A stretch of DNA of 33,162 bases from JBBTQS01 sp964627055 (GCA_964627055.1 CAZVGV010000009.1:1-33162), one strand, 5' to 3'. Positions 1 to 7,581 are shown, numbered from the stretch's first letter. Notes: generated from the letters alone by a model not told the origin. Numbers and translations: made by a program.

Positions 1-496
1 TCTTCGAGAGTGCCACCGCGGGCCCCTCGATGCGCGCGAGTGTCGTGATCTCGTCGTCGGGCTTCTGCTCCATGCGAGTACGACTGAGCACCGCCTTCGG
101 TCGGCCGATCAGGATCGAGAGCTTCGGATGGGACGAGGCCCAGACCAGAAGCTGCGCGATCTGGTCGTAGAGCGAACGTCCGTACTTGCTCGCGAGCAAG
201 TTACGGAAGAGCTGCTCGACCTCCGGGGCCCCGGCGATCATCTTGACCACCGGCTCGGCACCCGAATTCGACTTGACGATCGCCACAACCTTCTTGGACG
301 TGTCGATCGTTGCGGCCACGGACACGAGCGCAGCGAGATCCGCCGGCTGGTCCTTGTAGAGCTCGACGATGCGTGCCGCATCGTTGCCGTTCCGCAGGAC
401 TGCCTGGAGCGACTTCAGACGAATGTCGCCGTCCTCCGTGTATGCGTTAACCTGAACATGAAAGTCGTGCTGGAACTGAGACGCGCTGTTGAGCAT
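1..496 (-). CDS. orphan protein, 3' end cut by window edge
   Basis: An open frame of at least 165 codons runs off the left edge without a stop. The first residues read MLNSASQFQHDFHVQVNAYT. I do not recognise a family. The visible part is soluble-looking and mixed alpha/beta in composition, with no signal peptide or membrane segment. The start at 496 is preceded by TGAGG six bases upstream, a proper Shine-Dalgarno. An in-frame ATG at 508 overlaps the stop of the J-domain gene as ATGA but has no SD. The gene is therefore translationally coupled to the J-domain gene and shares its promoter, which suggests (inference) a client or partner of that co-chaperone. Codons look richer in G/C third positions than the ribosomal genes nearby. 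Confidence 0.75.
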   Translation of the reverse strand, partial: MLNSASQFQHDFHVQVNAYTEDGDIRLKSLQAVLRNGNDAARIVELYKDQPADLAALVSVAATIDTSKKVVAIVKSNSGAEPVVKMIAGAPEVEQLFRNLLASKYGRSLYDQIAQLLVWASSHPKLSILIGRPKAVLSRTRMEQKPDDEITTLARIEGPAVALSK

Positions 497-504
497 GGAA
501 GACC

Positions 505-969
505 TCATTTCCGCGATTTCATCGCGGCGGTCATAGGGTTGAAGACAAAGAGCGTTCCTGCCGCGCCTCGATTGCGTCCCGGGGCACCCTGCTCCGGAAT
601 CACGAGCCACGGCATCGTGGTATCAGGCGGCTGGGGGTCCTTCATGTTCCCCACCCGCACAAGATCATTGCCTCGGCGATCTTGCGCCGGGGCATGAGGT
701 AGTACGCTTTCGAGCACTTGCACACCGACCTCGTGTTCCAGCAGCAGCTGGTCCACGGTCATCGGCAATGCACTGCGTCGATCGTACTCCTCTCGCTTCT
801 CGGGATCCGACAGTACTGTGTAGGCCTCTTCGGCCTCACGATACTTCTCCGAATCCACCTGTCGGCCAATATCAGGATGAAATTGCCATGCCAGGCGACG
901 AAAAGCTGATTTGATGATGTGAGTTGGCGCGTCGTGCGCCACTCCGAGAACATCGTACAGCGTTTTCAT
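505..969 (-). CDS. J-domain (DnaJ-like) protein
   Basis: A 154-residue protein with an N-terminal J domain (about residues 3-65) containing the HPD motif at 31-33, which in this family stimulates the ATPase of an Hsp70/DnaK partner. It lacks the Gly/Phe linker, zinc fingers and C-terminal substrate domains of DnaJ. The remaining ~90 residues are Pro/Arg/Gly-rich and match no family I recognise, so this is a specialised co-chaperone rather than the housekeeping dnaJ. The start at 969 is chosen because the J domain begins there and a strong SD (GGGAGGGGG) sits just upstream. The frame is open 46 codons further up, but that part has no family resemblance and spans the promoter. It is first in a two-gene unit with the truncated orphan. 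Confidence 0.88.
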   Translation of the reverse strand: MKTLYDVLGVAHDAPTHIIKSAFRRLAWQFHPDIGRQVDSEKYREAEEAYTVLSDPEKREEYDRRSALPMTVDQLLLEHEVGVQVLESVLPHAPAQDRRGNDLVRVGNMKDPQPPDTTMPWLVIPEQGAPGRNRGAAGTLFVFNPMTAAMKSRK

Positions 970-997
970 GATAGCCCCCTCCCGAGAGCAGTGGCGT

Positions 998-1026
998 ACT
1001 ATATGGCATTTTAAAGATTTTGTCAA
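998..1026 (-). promoter_or_regulatory. strong sigma70-type promoter of the J-domain unit
   Basis: On the minus strand TTGACA (1026-1021), a 17-base spacer and TATAGT (1003-998). The predicted leader is about 20 nt and carries the SD. The same consensus arrangement recurs before other orphan genes in the window. Confidence 0.8.
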
Positions 1027-1120
1027 GGTATGAATCAAAAAAGAAAAAGACGAAAAGGAATCTACTGATAATCCAATATGGGCAGTATAAGGAGCTGATA
1101 GTATCATCGCAAAAATAAGC

Positions 1121-1154
1121 TAAAAAACATCCCTCGGAGGTTGAAGTCCGAGGG
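1121..1154 (-). terminator. intrinsic terminator
   Basis: Perfect 8-bp stem CCCTCGGA/TCCGAGGG with an 8-base loop, followed on the minus strand by ATGTTTTTTA. It ends the transcript that reads through 1390-1155. Confidence 0.75.
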
Positions 1155-1388
1155 TACTTGTGGTCTGGTGCGATTGTGGATGATCGCGCGGGTCAGTCGA
1201 GTCGGGCTCGCGGGCCATCCTACGCCACAAGGTCAGACCCTGCAGGCTGATGGTAGTCGAGGATGCAATCCTCGCCCTCCGGGACCTCCGGAGCATGTGG
1301 CTCGTCGCCTCAACACCATCCGTCATGTAGAGCAGTGCGTTGCACTCTCCGACTGTCCACCTCCTTGGCAGTCGTTACGAAGACGGCG
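1121..1388 (-). ncRNA. candidate structured small RNA (or very short orphan gene)
   Basis: Between the rplL terminator and the terminator at 1121-1154 lies about 230 bases of GC-rich sequence dense in hairpins on the minus strand: AGTGC-AAC-GCACT, CTCCGG-N5-CCGGAG, CGAGGAT-TGC-ATCCTCG, and a longer GGATG...CATCC stem that extends to GTG.CG...CGCAC. A -10-like TACACT (1397-1392) lies upstream with a weak -35. I looked for and did not find hallmarks of RNase P RNA, tmRNA or SRP RNA. Alternative: a 68-codon frame from ATG 1326 to a stop inside the terminator T-run. An SD-like AAGGAGG (about 1371-1365) precedes it, but 27+ bases away with a hairpin in between. The protein would be Arg/Ser-rich and unconvincing. 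Function unknown. Confidence 0.4.
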
Positions 1389-1391
1389 CAA

Positions 1392-1397
1392 AGTGTA
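1392..1397 (-). promoter_or_regulatory. possible -10 box of the structured RNA
   Basis: TACACT on the minus strand just downstream of the rplL terminator. The only -35-like hexamers (GTTTAC or TTTACG, 16-17 bases upstream) are weak. Confidence 0.3.
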
Positions 1398-1416
1398 ACA
1401 GAACTTCATGTTTCGT

Positions 1417-1448
1417 AAACAAAAGACCCACCACGAGGGCGGGTCTTT
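1417..1448 (-). terminator. rplJ-rplL terminator
   Basis: Stem AAAGACCC/GGGTCTTT downstream of rplL, followed on the minus strand by TTTTGTTTAC. Confidence 0.8.
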
Positions 1449-1470
1449 GTGCGAAGTGCGTGCGCCGTGA

Positions 1471-1872
1471 TTACTTGAGGGTAACCTTGCCGCCTGCTTC
1501 TTCGATCTGCTTCTTCATTGCCTCTGCATCTTCCTTCTTGAGGCCTTCCTTTACCATCTTTGGAGCTGCGTCTACGAGATCCTTCGCGTCCTTGAGGCCG
1601 AGACCTGTGAGTTCGCGAACAACCTTGATCACAGCGATCTTGTTAGCACCACCATCAGTGAGCTCGACGTTGAATTCCGTCTTCTCTTCTGCTGGAGCTG
1701 CTGCAGCTGCGCCTGCCATTGGCATCATTGCCATTGGAGCTGCAGCGGATACGCCGAACTTGTCCTCGAGAACCTTTACGAGCTCTGCGAGATCAAGCAC
1801 CGACATGGACTCGATGGTGCTCACGAGAGAAGCGAACTTCTCTGGTACCACCACGTTCTTTTCTTCTGACAT
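1471..1872 (-). CDS. rplL: 50S ribosomal protein L7/L12
   Basis: A 133-residue acidic stalk protein. The N-terminal dimerisation helices that bind L10 (about 1-40) are followed by an Ala/Met/Pro-rich hinge (about 43-62) and the C-terminal domain, ending in EEAGGKVTLK, that recruits translational GTPases. Length and order match the family; the hinge is slightly long. It lies 11 bases downstream of rplJ and is co-transcribed with it. The start at 1872 has no SD; it is preceded by CCCCT-ATG. Confidence 0.98.
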   Translation of the reverse strand: MSEEKNVVVPEKFASLVSTIESMSVLDLAELVKVLEDKFGVSAAAPMAMMPMAGAAAAAPAEEKTEFNVELTDGGANKIAVIKVVRELTGLGLKDAKDLVDAAPKMVKEGLKKEDAEAMKKQIEEAGGKVTLK

Positions 1873-1883
1873 AGGGGTTTGAT

Positions 1884-2408
1884 TTAGACTTTTGCGTCTT
1901 TAATAGCAGTAAGTACGTTGACCAAATTGCGTGGAACACCAGCGAGCACATTGACGAATCCAGAAATTGGAGCCTGCAATGTACCAACGAGCTTGCCGAG
2001 CAACTGTTCGCGGCTTGGGAGCGACGCGAGATTCTTCACTTCCGCTGCGGAGATGAATCGTCCCTCGAGGATACCGCCGATGATAGTGAAGGACTCATGA
2101 CCTTTTGCAAAGTCCTGGAATACCTTCGCTGCACTGACTTCATCCTGTGTCGCAAGACCAACCGTGAGCGTGCCGCGCACTGCCTCGAGATCTACCGTTG
2201 GCTGACTTGCTTCTTTCAAAGCAATGTTAACCAATGACTTCTTCGAAACCGCAAGCGATACACCAGTTGCGCGAGCTTCCTTGCGGAGCTTGTCTGTTTC
2301 CTTGATGGAAACGTTCACCATGGAAGCGAAAACCGCTGCCTTGGCGCCGCGGAGTGAGCCAACCAATTGGCTGACGTTTTCCTGCTTTTGCGCGCGAGTT
2401 TTTGGCAT
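1884..2408 (-). CDS. rplJ: 50S ribosomal protein L10
   Basis: A 174-residue L10: PKTRAQKQENV start, RNA-binding globular domain (about 1-135) and a C-terminal helix for L7/L12 dimers (about 140-174). It anchors the ribosomal stalk to 23S rRNA and in many bacteria represses its own operon by binding the leader RNA. The start at 2408 is chosen because MPKTRAQ fits the family. It has no SD at all: the ATG follows directly on a T-run (GTTTTTGTTTTTT), which is also the tail of a possible attenuator. Confidence 0.97.
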   Translation of the reverse strand: MPKTRAQKQENVSQLVGSLRGAKAAVFASMVNVSIKETDKLRKEARATGVSLAVSKKSLVNIALKEASQPTVDLEAVRGTLTVGLATQDEVSAAKVFQDFAKGHESFTIIGGILEGRFISAAEVKNLASLPSREQLLGKLVGTLQAPISGFVNVLAGVPRNLVNVLTAIKDAKV

Positions 2409-2431
2409 AAAAAACAAAAACCGTGACTAAT

Positions 2432-2541
2432 GCCACAGTCCATGAGCCGTCTTGCGACGTCTCCCGACTCTTCGACCGAGGAGCTGAGCTCCAAGCCTCG
2501 GCAGGGCTTATGGCTTTTGAGGGCCGCCTGCTGTCTGTGGC
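2432..2541 (-). promoter_or_regulatory. L10-leader-like autoregulatory RNA
   Basis: In the rplJ 5' leader the minus strand has a closing stem GCCACAG (2541-2535) with CTGTGGC (2438-2432). Inside are ACAGCAGG and CCTGCCGAGG, which resemble the conserved bases of the L10 leader family where the L10-L12 complex binds, and a GGAGCTCAGCTCC hairpin. The 3' strand of the closing stem overlaps a weak GGACT...AGTC hairpin that is followed by T5-G-T6, consistent with attenuation. Assignment is from remembered consensus, not a covariance search. Confidence 0.7.
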
Positions 2542-2550
2542 GATGGGGCA

Positions 2551-2579
2551 AGAATACCAGAGGCGCCTCCGAGTGTCAA
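2551..2579 (-). promoter_or_regulatory. rplJ-rplL promoter
   Basis: TTGACA (2579-2574), 17-base spacer, TATTCT (2556-2551) on the minus strand. The -35 box contains the TGA stop of the upstream methyltransferase gene. Confidence 0.8.
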
Positions 2580-3406
2580 GAATGACTTCTCTTGTAAAAA
2601 TAGAACAAAACGTCCTGAAATTTGCCTTGCTGCGCCAGCGGCATTGCCTGCGTGTGCAGACGATAGCCGAAGCCAGCAACCTCCCACTGAGCAAGAAACG
2701 GCGCGAGAGCAGCTGGCTGCCCGTGAATTTGATGGTGATACTCGATGATCGCCTGGTCGATGTGGCGCAGCATGTTGTCTCTGGTAAGCGCACCAATGGC
2801 TGCCACTTCCCCACCCTCAATATCCATCTTCAAGAGCGAGACATTGGTGCCGCGCTCTTGCACGAAATCAGCCAGGTTCACAGCTGGCACCGCAACACCT
2901 TCGTACGCCACGCGGCCCTCGACGGTACTTGTCTTCAGCGATCCTGCAGCATGTGGGTCTGTGTAGAACGTCATAGTTCCATCTTCGGCCGCAACTGCCG
3001 CATGATGCACCTGCACATTGCGTAGATTGTTACTCTCCACGTTCTTGCGAAGCATCGTGATCGTAGTCGGGTCTGCCTCAAACGCGTGAATGGTGGCCTG
3101 CGGGTAAAGCCATGAGAAGTAGAGCGTCGCCATGCCAATGTTCGCACCTGCATCAATGATCACCGGCGTTGCCGACGACGCGCGGAAGAAATATTCATTG
3201 TGCACGAAGATTTCGCGGAACAAATACCAAACATTCGCGAATGAATACGTGTGCACCGTGAATCCGAGAATCGACGCCGACGTCGAAGGACGTGTCACCC
3301 ACAACTTCCAATATGCACGCAGCACAGCGAATTTTTGCACACGAGACAGCGGACTCTTCGCAAGAATCGCCATGTCGCGGATCATTTGATAGAGGCCGCT
3401 CAACAT
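2576..3406 (-). CDS. FkbM-family SAM-dependent methyltransferase
   Basis: A 276-residue predicted methyltransferase. The SAM-binding motif I is VIIDAGANIGMATLYF followed by the acidic strand end HAFEADP. The family signature LLKMDIEGGEVAAIG is present downstream. FkbM proteins O-methylate small molecules or glycans; the substrate here is unknown. The start at 3406 follows the UMP kinase stop by one base (TAATATG), favouring re-initiation. An in-frame ATG at 3430 would add 8 residues. It is last in the leuS-to-fkbM series. No terminator separates it from the rplJ promoter, which overlaps its stop. Confidence 0.85.
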   Translation of the reverse strand: MLSGLYQMIRDMAILAKSPLSRVQKFAVLRAYWKLWVTRPSTSASILGFTVHTYSFANVWYLFREIFVHNEYFFRASSATPVIIDAGANIGMATLYFSWLYPQATIHAFEADPTTITMLRKNVESNNLRNVQVHHAAVAAEDGTMTFYTDPHAAGSLKTSTVEGRVAYEGVAVPAVNLADFVQERGTNVSLLKMDIEGGEVAAIGALTRDNMLRHIDQAIIEYHHQIHGQPAALAPFLAQWEVAGFGYRLHTQAMPLAQQGKFQDVLFYFYKRSHS

Positions 3407-3407
3407 A

Positions 3408-4100
3408 TTACGGACGAATCCAGGTGCCATGGAATGGCTTACCATTCACGAGCGCCGGAAGTTCGTTGAGACGATCACCAGACAACACCGCAACGCTGAT
3501 CTTGTTCTTGCGTGCGAACTTCGTGGCAATCGGATCAAATGGAGTATGCATTCCAGGCGTCCATTTCTCACCTACAATATTTTGCATTTCCTTCCATGTG
3601 AGTGTGAGATGACGTTGCGCATCTGGAAACTGTTTAGGATCCTTGTCATACACATACTCAACATTGCTGAGATTCACCGCACACGTCGCCTTGTACGCAT
3701 GCGCGAGCTGCACTGCAACAAGATCCGAAGAGTTGCCCGGTCGATGACCCCCTGCAATGACAACCTTTCCCTTGGGTAACGATTTCGCAAGTGGATTCGT
3801 AATAATCTCTTTCGCTGCCACATCATGTAACACACTCCAAATATATCTTGCGTTTGCGTGCGAGACGGCAATACCAGTCCAATCCAACAACTCACTCTCT
3901 GTAACACCCAATGTCCGCAGACGATCCTGGTACATGCGGCACGGCGCACCACCTCCAGTCACAATCACAAACCGAGTCCCCGCCTTCACCATGCGCAAAA
4001 TCAATGCACGAAATTGCTTCACAAAGGCTACTCCATCTCCTTCTGCTGGCGCAACAAGTGATCCTCCAAGCGACATTACAATGGTTTGGGTCTTGGCCAT
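3408..4100 (-). CDS. pyrH: UMP kinase, archaeal-type amino-acid-kinase fold
   Basis: A 230-residue amino acid kinase-family protein that would phosphorylate UMP to UDP in pyrimidine nucleotide synthesis. It shows the N-terminal MSLGGSL phosphate loop, TGGGAPCRMYQ, the GHRPGNSSDLVAVQLA segment, the nucleotide-binding NLSNVEYVYDKDP and TPFDPIA near the C terminus. Length and the last motifs resemble archaeal PyrH more than the typical bacterial enzyme. A related small-molecule kinase of the same fold cannot be excluded. It lies 7 bases after mutY; the start follows AAAAGGCT, with only a weak and too-close AAGG. Confidence 0.83.
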   Translation of the reverse strand: MAKTQTIVMSLGGSLVAPAEGDGVAFVKQFRALILRMVKAGTRFVIVTGGGAPCRMYQDRLRTLGVTESELLDWTGIAVSHANARYIWSVLHDVAAKEIITNPLAKSLPKGKVVIAGGHRPGNSSDLVAVQLAHAYKATCAVNLSNVEYVYDKDPKQFPDAQRHLTLTWKEMQNIVGEKWTPGMHTPFDPIATKFARKNKISVAVLSGDRLNELPALVNGKPFHGTWIRP

Positions 4101-4107
4101 AGCCTTT

Positions 4108-5028
4108 TTACAGGATTAAACGTGAACCTCTACGTTGCAAAAGCCCATCATGGACTAGCGAATCTATAATAGCATGGAGTCGCTGTGTGTCGAGCATGAG
4201 ACGTTTGCCGACCTCTTCGATATTCACCGACTCTTCGCGGCGCAGAATCGTCATAATTTTGCCTCGATACCAACGGTTGGACCCGGCGAACACGCCCTGC
4301 GCACTCTTCGTAACATTTCGCTTCGCACGCGTGCCTGCTGCAAACTGAGGTCGTGCCTTGCAGAGATCCTTTAGCGGACATACGTCACACTTGGGCGCAA
4401 CGGCCACACAAGTGGTCGCACCAATATCCATGAGTGCTTGATTGAACCGATAATGACCATCGCGAGCTGACTGCAGTTCGACACTAATCGACGCAAGTTG
4501 CCGTTCAACGCGCTTCTCCATCGCGCGGTTCCCCGCGCTCGCCGCGCGTCGCGGTTGCCCGAAGAACACGCGCTGCACCACACGCCGATGATTCGTATCC
4601 ACGAGCGTCACCGGCTTATGATATGCAAAAGACAAAATCGCGTTCGATGTATACGGACCAACACCCGGAAGTGCGAGCAACTCCTCGCGCGTCACTGGCA
4701 TCAATCCACCGTGCCGCTGCACCACTGCCTGTGCGCCACGCCAGAGATACAATGCGCGGCGATTATATCCAAGTCCTGCCCATGCACGAATTACATCCGC
4801 CTGAGAGGCGCGTGCCAGTGCACACACATCAGGAAATTGTGACAAAAATGCCTCGTACTTGGGGACGACGCGGTCTGCCTGTGTTTGTTGCAGCATCACT
4901 TCGGAGACCCAAATGCGATACGGATCACGTGTTTGCCGCCAAGGAAGCGTGCGCCGTGCATGACGCGAAAACCACCGCAGAACGCGGCGAACCAGTTCAC
5001 TTGGCAATGACAACTTGTGTTCCAACAT
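4108..5028 (-). CDS. mutY: A/G-specific adenine DNA glycosylase, short form
   Basis: A 306-residue HhH-GPD glycosylase that removes A opposite 8-oxoG. The N terminus RRTLPWRQTRDPYRIWVSE is typical. The helix-hairpin-helix ALPGVGPYTS is followed by the catalytic Asp in VDTNHRRV. A C-x6-C-x2-C-x5-C [4Fe-4S] cluster (CVAVAPKCDVCPLKDLC) is complete. The usual MutT-like 8-oxoG recognition domain is missing; the last ~60 residues (IMTILRREESVNIEEVGKRL region) look like a small winged helix instead. Start 5028 gives the family-like N terminus; ATG 5070 would add 14 residues. Either start overlaps the L,D-transpeptidase gene. Confidence 0.92.
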   Translation of the reverse strand: MLEHKLSLPSELVRRVLRWFSRHARRTLPWRQTRDPYRIWVSEVMLQQTQADRVVPKYEAFLSQFPDVCALARASQADVIRAWAGLGYNRRALYLWRGAQAVVQRHGGLMPVTREELLALPGVGPYTSNAILSFAYHKPVTLVDTNHRRVVQRVFFGQPRRAASAGNRAMEKRVERQLASISVELQSARDGHYRFNQALMDIGATTCVAVAPKCDVCPLKDLCKARPQFAAGTRAKRNVTKSAQGVFAGSNRWYRGKIMTILRREESVNIEEVGKRLMLDTQRLHAIIDSLVHDGLLQRRGSRLIL

Positions 5029-5764
5029 CTGCCCACGCGTAGAGCGATTCAATATCTTTATATGCCACATTCACACATCCACTACTCATCGGCTTCTTCC
5101 CGAATTGAGTATGCCAGTAGGCGCCATGAATATAGTATGCACCAGGTGATGTTCCGTGAAATTTGAGATTCCACTTGGTGTTCGGATAGCCCTTGTACTG
5201 ATGCACTGGCAACTTCTCTTGGATGCTAAATGTGCCCACCGGCGTCGGATACCCGTTGCGCCCCGTAGACACCGGCATCTCACCCATCTTCACATCATCC
5301 CAATAGTACGTCAACCGCAAATCACTAATGTCAACGGCGATTTTCTTCTCTAATCTCCGAGGCTCAGTGGTTCGTGGATCATACCCTGCACGAATTTCCT
5401 GTCCGTCGCCAAATCCATCACCATCAGTGTCAGTCACACGAATCTTCGTGCGAAAAGCGATTTCCAAAAAATCATTCATCCCATCCTCGTCCTCGTCATG
5501 ATCAGAAAGGCGTACAGATCCACGCGCAAGCGGTGAATATCCATTCTTAATTTCCATACCATCGGAGTATCCATCGCCATCAGTATCTGCCACTGCGTCA
5601 TCAGTGCCATATAGTCGCACTTCATCCACGTCGCTCAGTCCATCACTATCAGTATCCGCTGTTGTATTGGCAGCAAAAACCGTACCAGAGATGCCCCAAA
5701 AGAACACAAAAACAAAAATAGCAACCAACGACTTACTCGCGGTTACGTGACCAAGAACGAACAT
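4997..5764 (-). CDS. secreted TSP3-repeat L,D-transpeptidase (YkuD)
   Basis: A 255-residue exported protein. An N-terminal hydrophobic segment (about 11-31, ending TVFAA) looks like a signal peptide or anchor. Three Asp-rich calcium-binding TSP3/EF-hand-like repeats follow (about 37-56, 60-80, 88-130; DTDSDGLSD, DTDGDGYSD, DTDGDGFGD). The C-terminal YkuD domain (about 140-255) has the conserved His 213 in YIHG and catalytic Cys 230 in SSGCVNV. The family makes 3-3 peptidoglycan crosslinks or attaches proteins to the wall; here the repeats probably position the enzyme at the surface in a calcium-dependent way (inference). Its start lies inside the upstream gene (32-base overlap), with no SD. 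Confidence 0.88.
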   Translation of the reverse strand: MFVLGHVTASKSLVAIFVFVFFWGISGTVFAANTTADTDSDGLSDVDEVRLYGTDDAVADTDGDGYSDGMEIKNGYSPLARGSVRLSDHDEDEDGMNDFLEIAFRTKIRVTDTDGDGFGDGQEIRAGYDPRTTEPRRLEKKIAVDISDLRLTYYWDDVKMGEMPVSTGRNGYPTPVGTFSIQEKLPVHQYKGYPNTKWNLKFHGTSPGAYYIHGAYWHTQFGKKPMSSGCVNVAYKDIESLYAWADVGTQVVIAK

Positions 5765-6668
5765 ACAGAGCTGCAAATACTGCAGCAATCGCTGCAGTAA
5801 TATACGCAATAAAAGGCAGGATAGAGCTTCCAGCAGCGCGATCAATTCGCACCACACCCTGCTCCAGAGCTGTAGATGTTGCAGCTATATCCACGGTAGT
5901 TGTTGCGACAAATGGTGTCGAAGTGGTTGTCGTAGACGCATTCGAACTCACCGCAACCCCACCAACTTTTTGTACACCACTGGGTGTTGGCTGTTGCGCT
6001 GGCTGTATTGTGGCGGTTTCCACGGCTGTCACAGGAGACACTTCTTGCTGGGGTACTGGAACTGATTCTGGCTGTGGCTTGCGTGTCGGGTCCGCGCCTT
6101 TTGCAACCTCATCACCATCTCGTACACCGTCACCATCCGTGTCCGGATTGGTTACACTTGTACCTCGCCGAATCTCCTCAGCGTTGCTTAATCCATCATT
6201 ATCCTGATCTGGATCCTGGGAATCTCCAATACCATCACGATCCGTATCTACGTCAACAAATGTGCTCGTTTGAAGCGAAGCCGCACCACCGCTGGACGGA
6301 TTGAGCGCCACAGTCGTTCCGTCTTCTTTCTTTCCACTCAGACTAAGGAACCGCACTGTCACAGTGTGTTGGCCTGTACGCGGCGACCAATTCGTGGAGA
6401 TTTGTCGCGCTTCTTCGAATCCGAGACTAAATGCTACTTCTGCAATCGTGTTTTCTCCATCAAAAAATCCAAGTGTGCCTGTAAGTGTCACGTACGTATT
6501 GTTCACTACTACTGTCATGACTCGAACTGTCTCACCTTCAAAAAATACATTTTTGGAAAACCAAACACCTGAGCTTGTCACAAACCCAAGTCCTGTCTGC
6601 GCTGCCATCACTGGCTGTGCAGCAAAAAACAGCAAGGCTATTAAGACGGTAAGAATACGAACATACAT
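5733..6668 (-). CDS. TSP3-repeat surface protein with C-terminal membrane anchor
   Basis: A 311-residue protein with a clear signal peptide (MYVRILTVLIALLFFAAQPV, cleavage near MAA). A beta-rich N-terminal domain of about 100 residues contains EGETVRV and NWSPRTGQHTVTV, similar in style to adhesion/CARDB folds. Two to three Asp-rich calcium-binding repeats follow (DTDRDGIGD, DQDNDGLSN, DTDGDGVRD). A Pro/Thr/Ser-rich linker leads to a C-terminal transmembrane helix (about 283-303) with a basic tail. Predicted cell-surface calcium-binding protein of unknown role. It overlaps the L,D-transpeptidase gene downstream and follows the MBL gene by 7 bases, so it probably acts with the transpeptidase at the envelope (inference). 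CGCT precedes the ATG; no SD. Confidence 0.8.
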   Translation of the reverse strand: MYVRILTVLIALLFFAAQPVMAAQTGLGFVTSSGVWFSKNVFFEGETVRVMTVVVNNTYVTLTGTLGFFDGENTIAEVAFSLGFEEARQISTNWSPRTGQHTVTVRFLSLSGKKEDGTTVALNPSSGGAASLQTSTFVDVDTDRDGIGDSQDPDQDNDGLSNAEEIRRGTSVTNPDTDGDGVRDGDEVAKGADPTRKPQPESVPVPQQEVSPVTAVETATIQPAQQPTPSGVQKVGGVAVSSNASTTTTSTPFVATTTVDIAATSTALEQGVVRIDRAAGSSILPFIAYITAAIAAVFAALYVRSWSRNRE

Positions 6669-6675
6669 AGCGAGT

Positions 6676-7581
6676 TCAGTATAGCACAACAGATATGTCA
6701 CCCTCTATATCTGTTCTCCGCACAGTCATACCATACCGCTCTAGCCTTCGCACCACTCGTTCGTGCGGGTGCCCATACCGATTATCCTTGCCAGAAGAAA
6801 TCACTGCCGTCTTCGCGCCGACAGCCTGTAATAACACATCGGTCGATGATGTTTTGCTCCCATGATGCCCCGTACGCAACACATCGGCACGCAATTCACC
6901 ATTGGTATATGTTGCAGCAAGATAGGCTTCCTGCTCCACTTCTGCATCACCCATGATGAGCACACGCCCCTGTTGCGCAACACTAATCCGTACTACCACA
7001 CTCGCATTATTGTCCGTGACTGCCTTGCTCGAAGGCGTCGCACGCCACATCCGTGTAATAGCAAAGTTCGGGAATAAGGTTTCAACATGAGCCTGCCCAA
7101 CATCCCAGGTTCGCACCCGATCCACGGGCTCAAGTTCAAGACCTTCTTCATGCACAGCTGCAACAAACGCAGCCCACTTCGGATCATCACGTTGCTCTGA
7201 CAACCCGTTGTAATACACATGCTGCACTTCGAACGTATGAAGTACACTTGCACATCCACCGAAATGATCAGCGTCTGCATGTGACACTATTAAATATTCA
7301 ATCGTCCGATCGAAGTATGGCATGTTGCGTCCCAGTGCAGTGAGCACTACATCACCAATACCACAATCAATCAGCACTTGTGTCTCGCCATCTGTAATAA
7401 GCGTCGCATCACCTTGCCCTACGTCCATAAACACCACTGTTGTCGATGCAGTTGCGCGTGGCACCACCACAGTCCCCACTCGCGTGTGATAGAGCAGGAA
7501 ATAGACAGCAAGTGTTAAGAAAATAACCCCGAAAATGCAGAGGATGAAGTAGATGACGGCGCGACGTCTCGTGAGAGCCAT
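6676..7581 (-). CDS. ComEC-type metallo-beta-lactamase-fold hydrolase, membrane anchored
   Basis: A 301-residue protein with one N-terminal transmembrane helix (about 10-31) and a metallo-beta-lactamase domain. FMDVGQGDATLI opens the domain, SHADADHFGG (residues 100-109) is the ComEC-style metal motif, and GHHGSKTSS and SSGKDNRYGHPH follow. In ComEC/Rec2 this domain is the C-terminal part of the DNA uptake channel and is proposed to degrade the non-transported strand. Here it is a separate gene overlapping the channel gene by 67 bases. The start at 7581 is needed to keep the membrane helix; TTCT precedes the ATG, with no SD. Confidence 0.87.
   Translation of the reverse strand: MALTRRRAVIYFILCIFGVIFLTLAVYFLLYHTRVGTVVVPRATASTTVVFMDVGQGDATLITDGETQVLIDCGIGDVVLTALGRNMPYFDRTIEYLIVSHADADHFGGCASVLHTFEVQHVYYNGLSEQRDDPKWAAFVAAVHEEGLELEPVDRVRTWDVGQAHVETLFPNFAITRMWRATPSSKAVTDNNASVVVRISVAQQGRVLIMGDAEVEQEAYLAATYTNGELRADVLRTGHHGSKTSSTDVLLQAVGAKTAVISSGKDNRYGHPHERVVRRLERYGMTVRRTDIEGDISVVLY

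Noticed and set aside
2423..3025. A 200-codon frame opposite the FkbM gene, continuing over the rplJ leader
   Set aside because: It covers the L10 leader and promoter on the other strand and has no recognisable domain.
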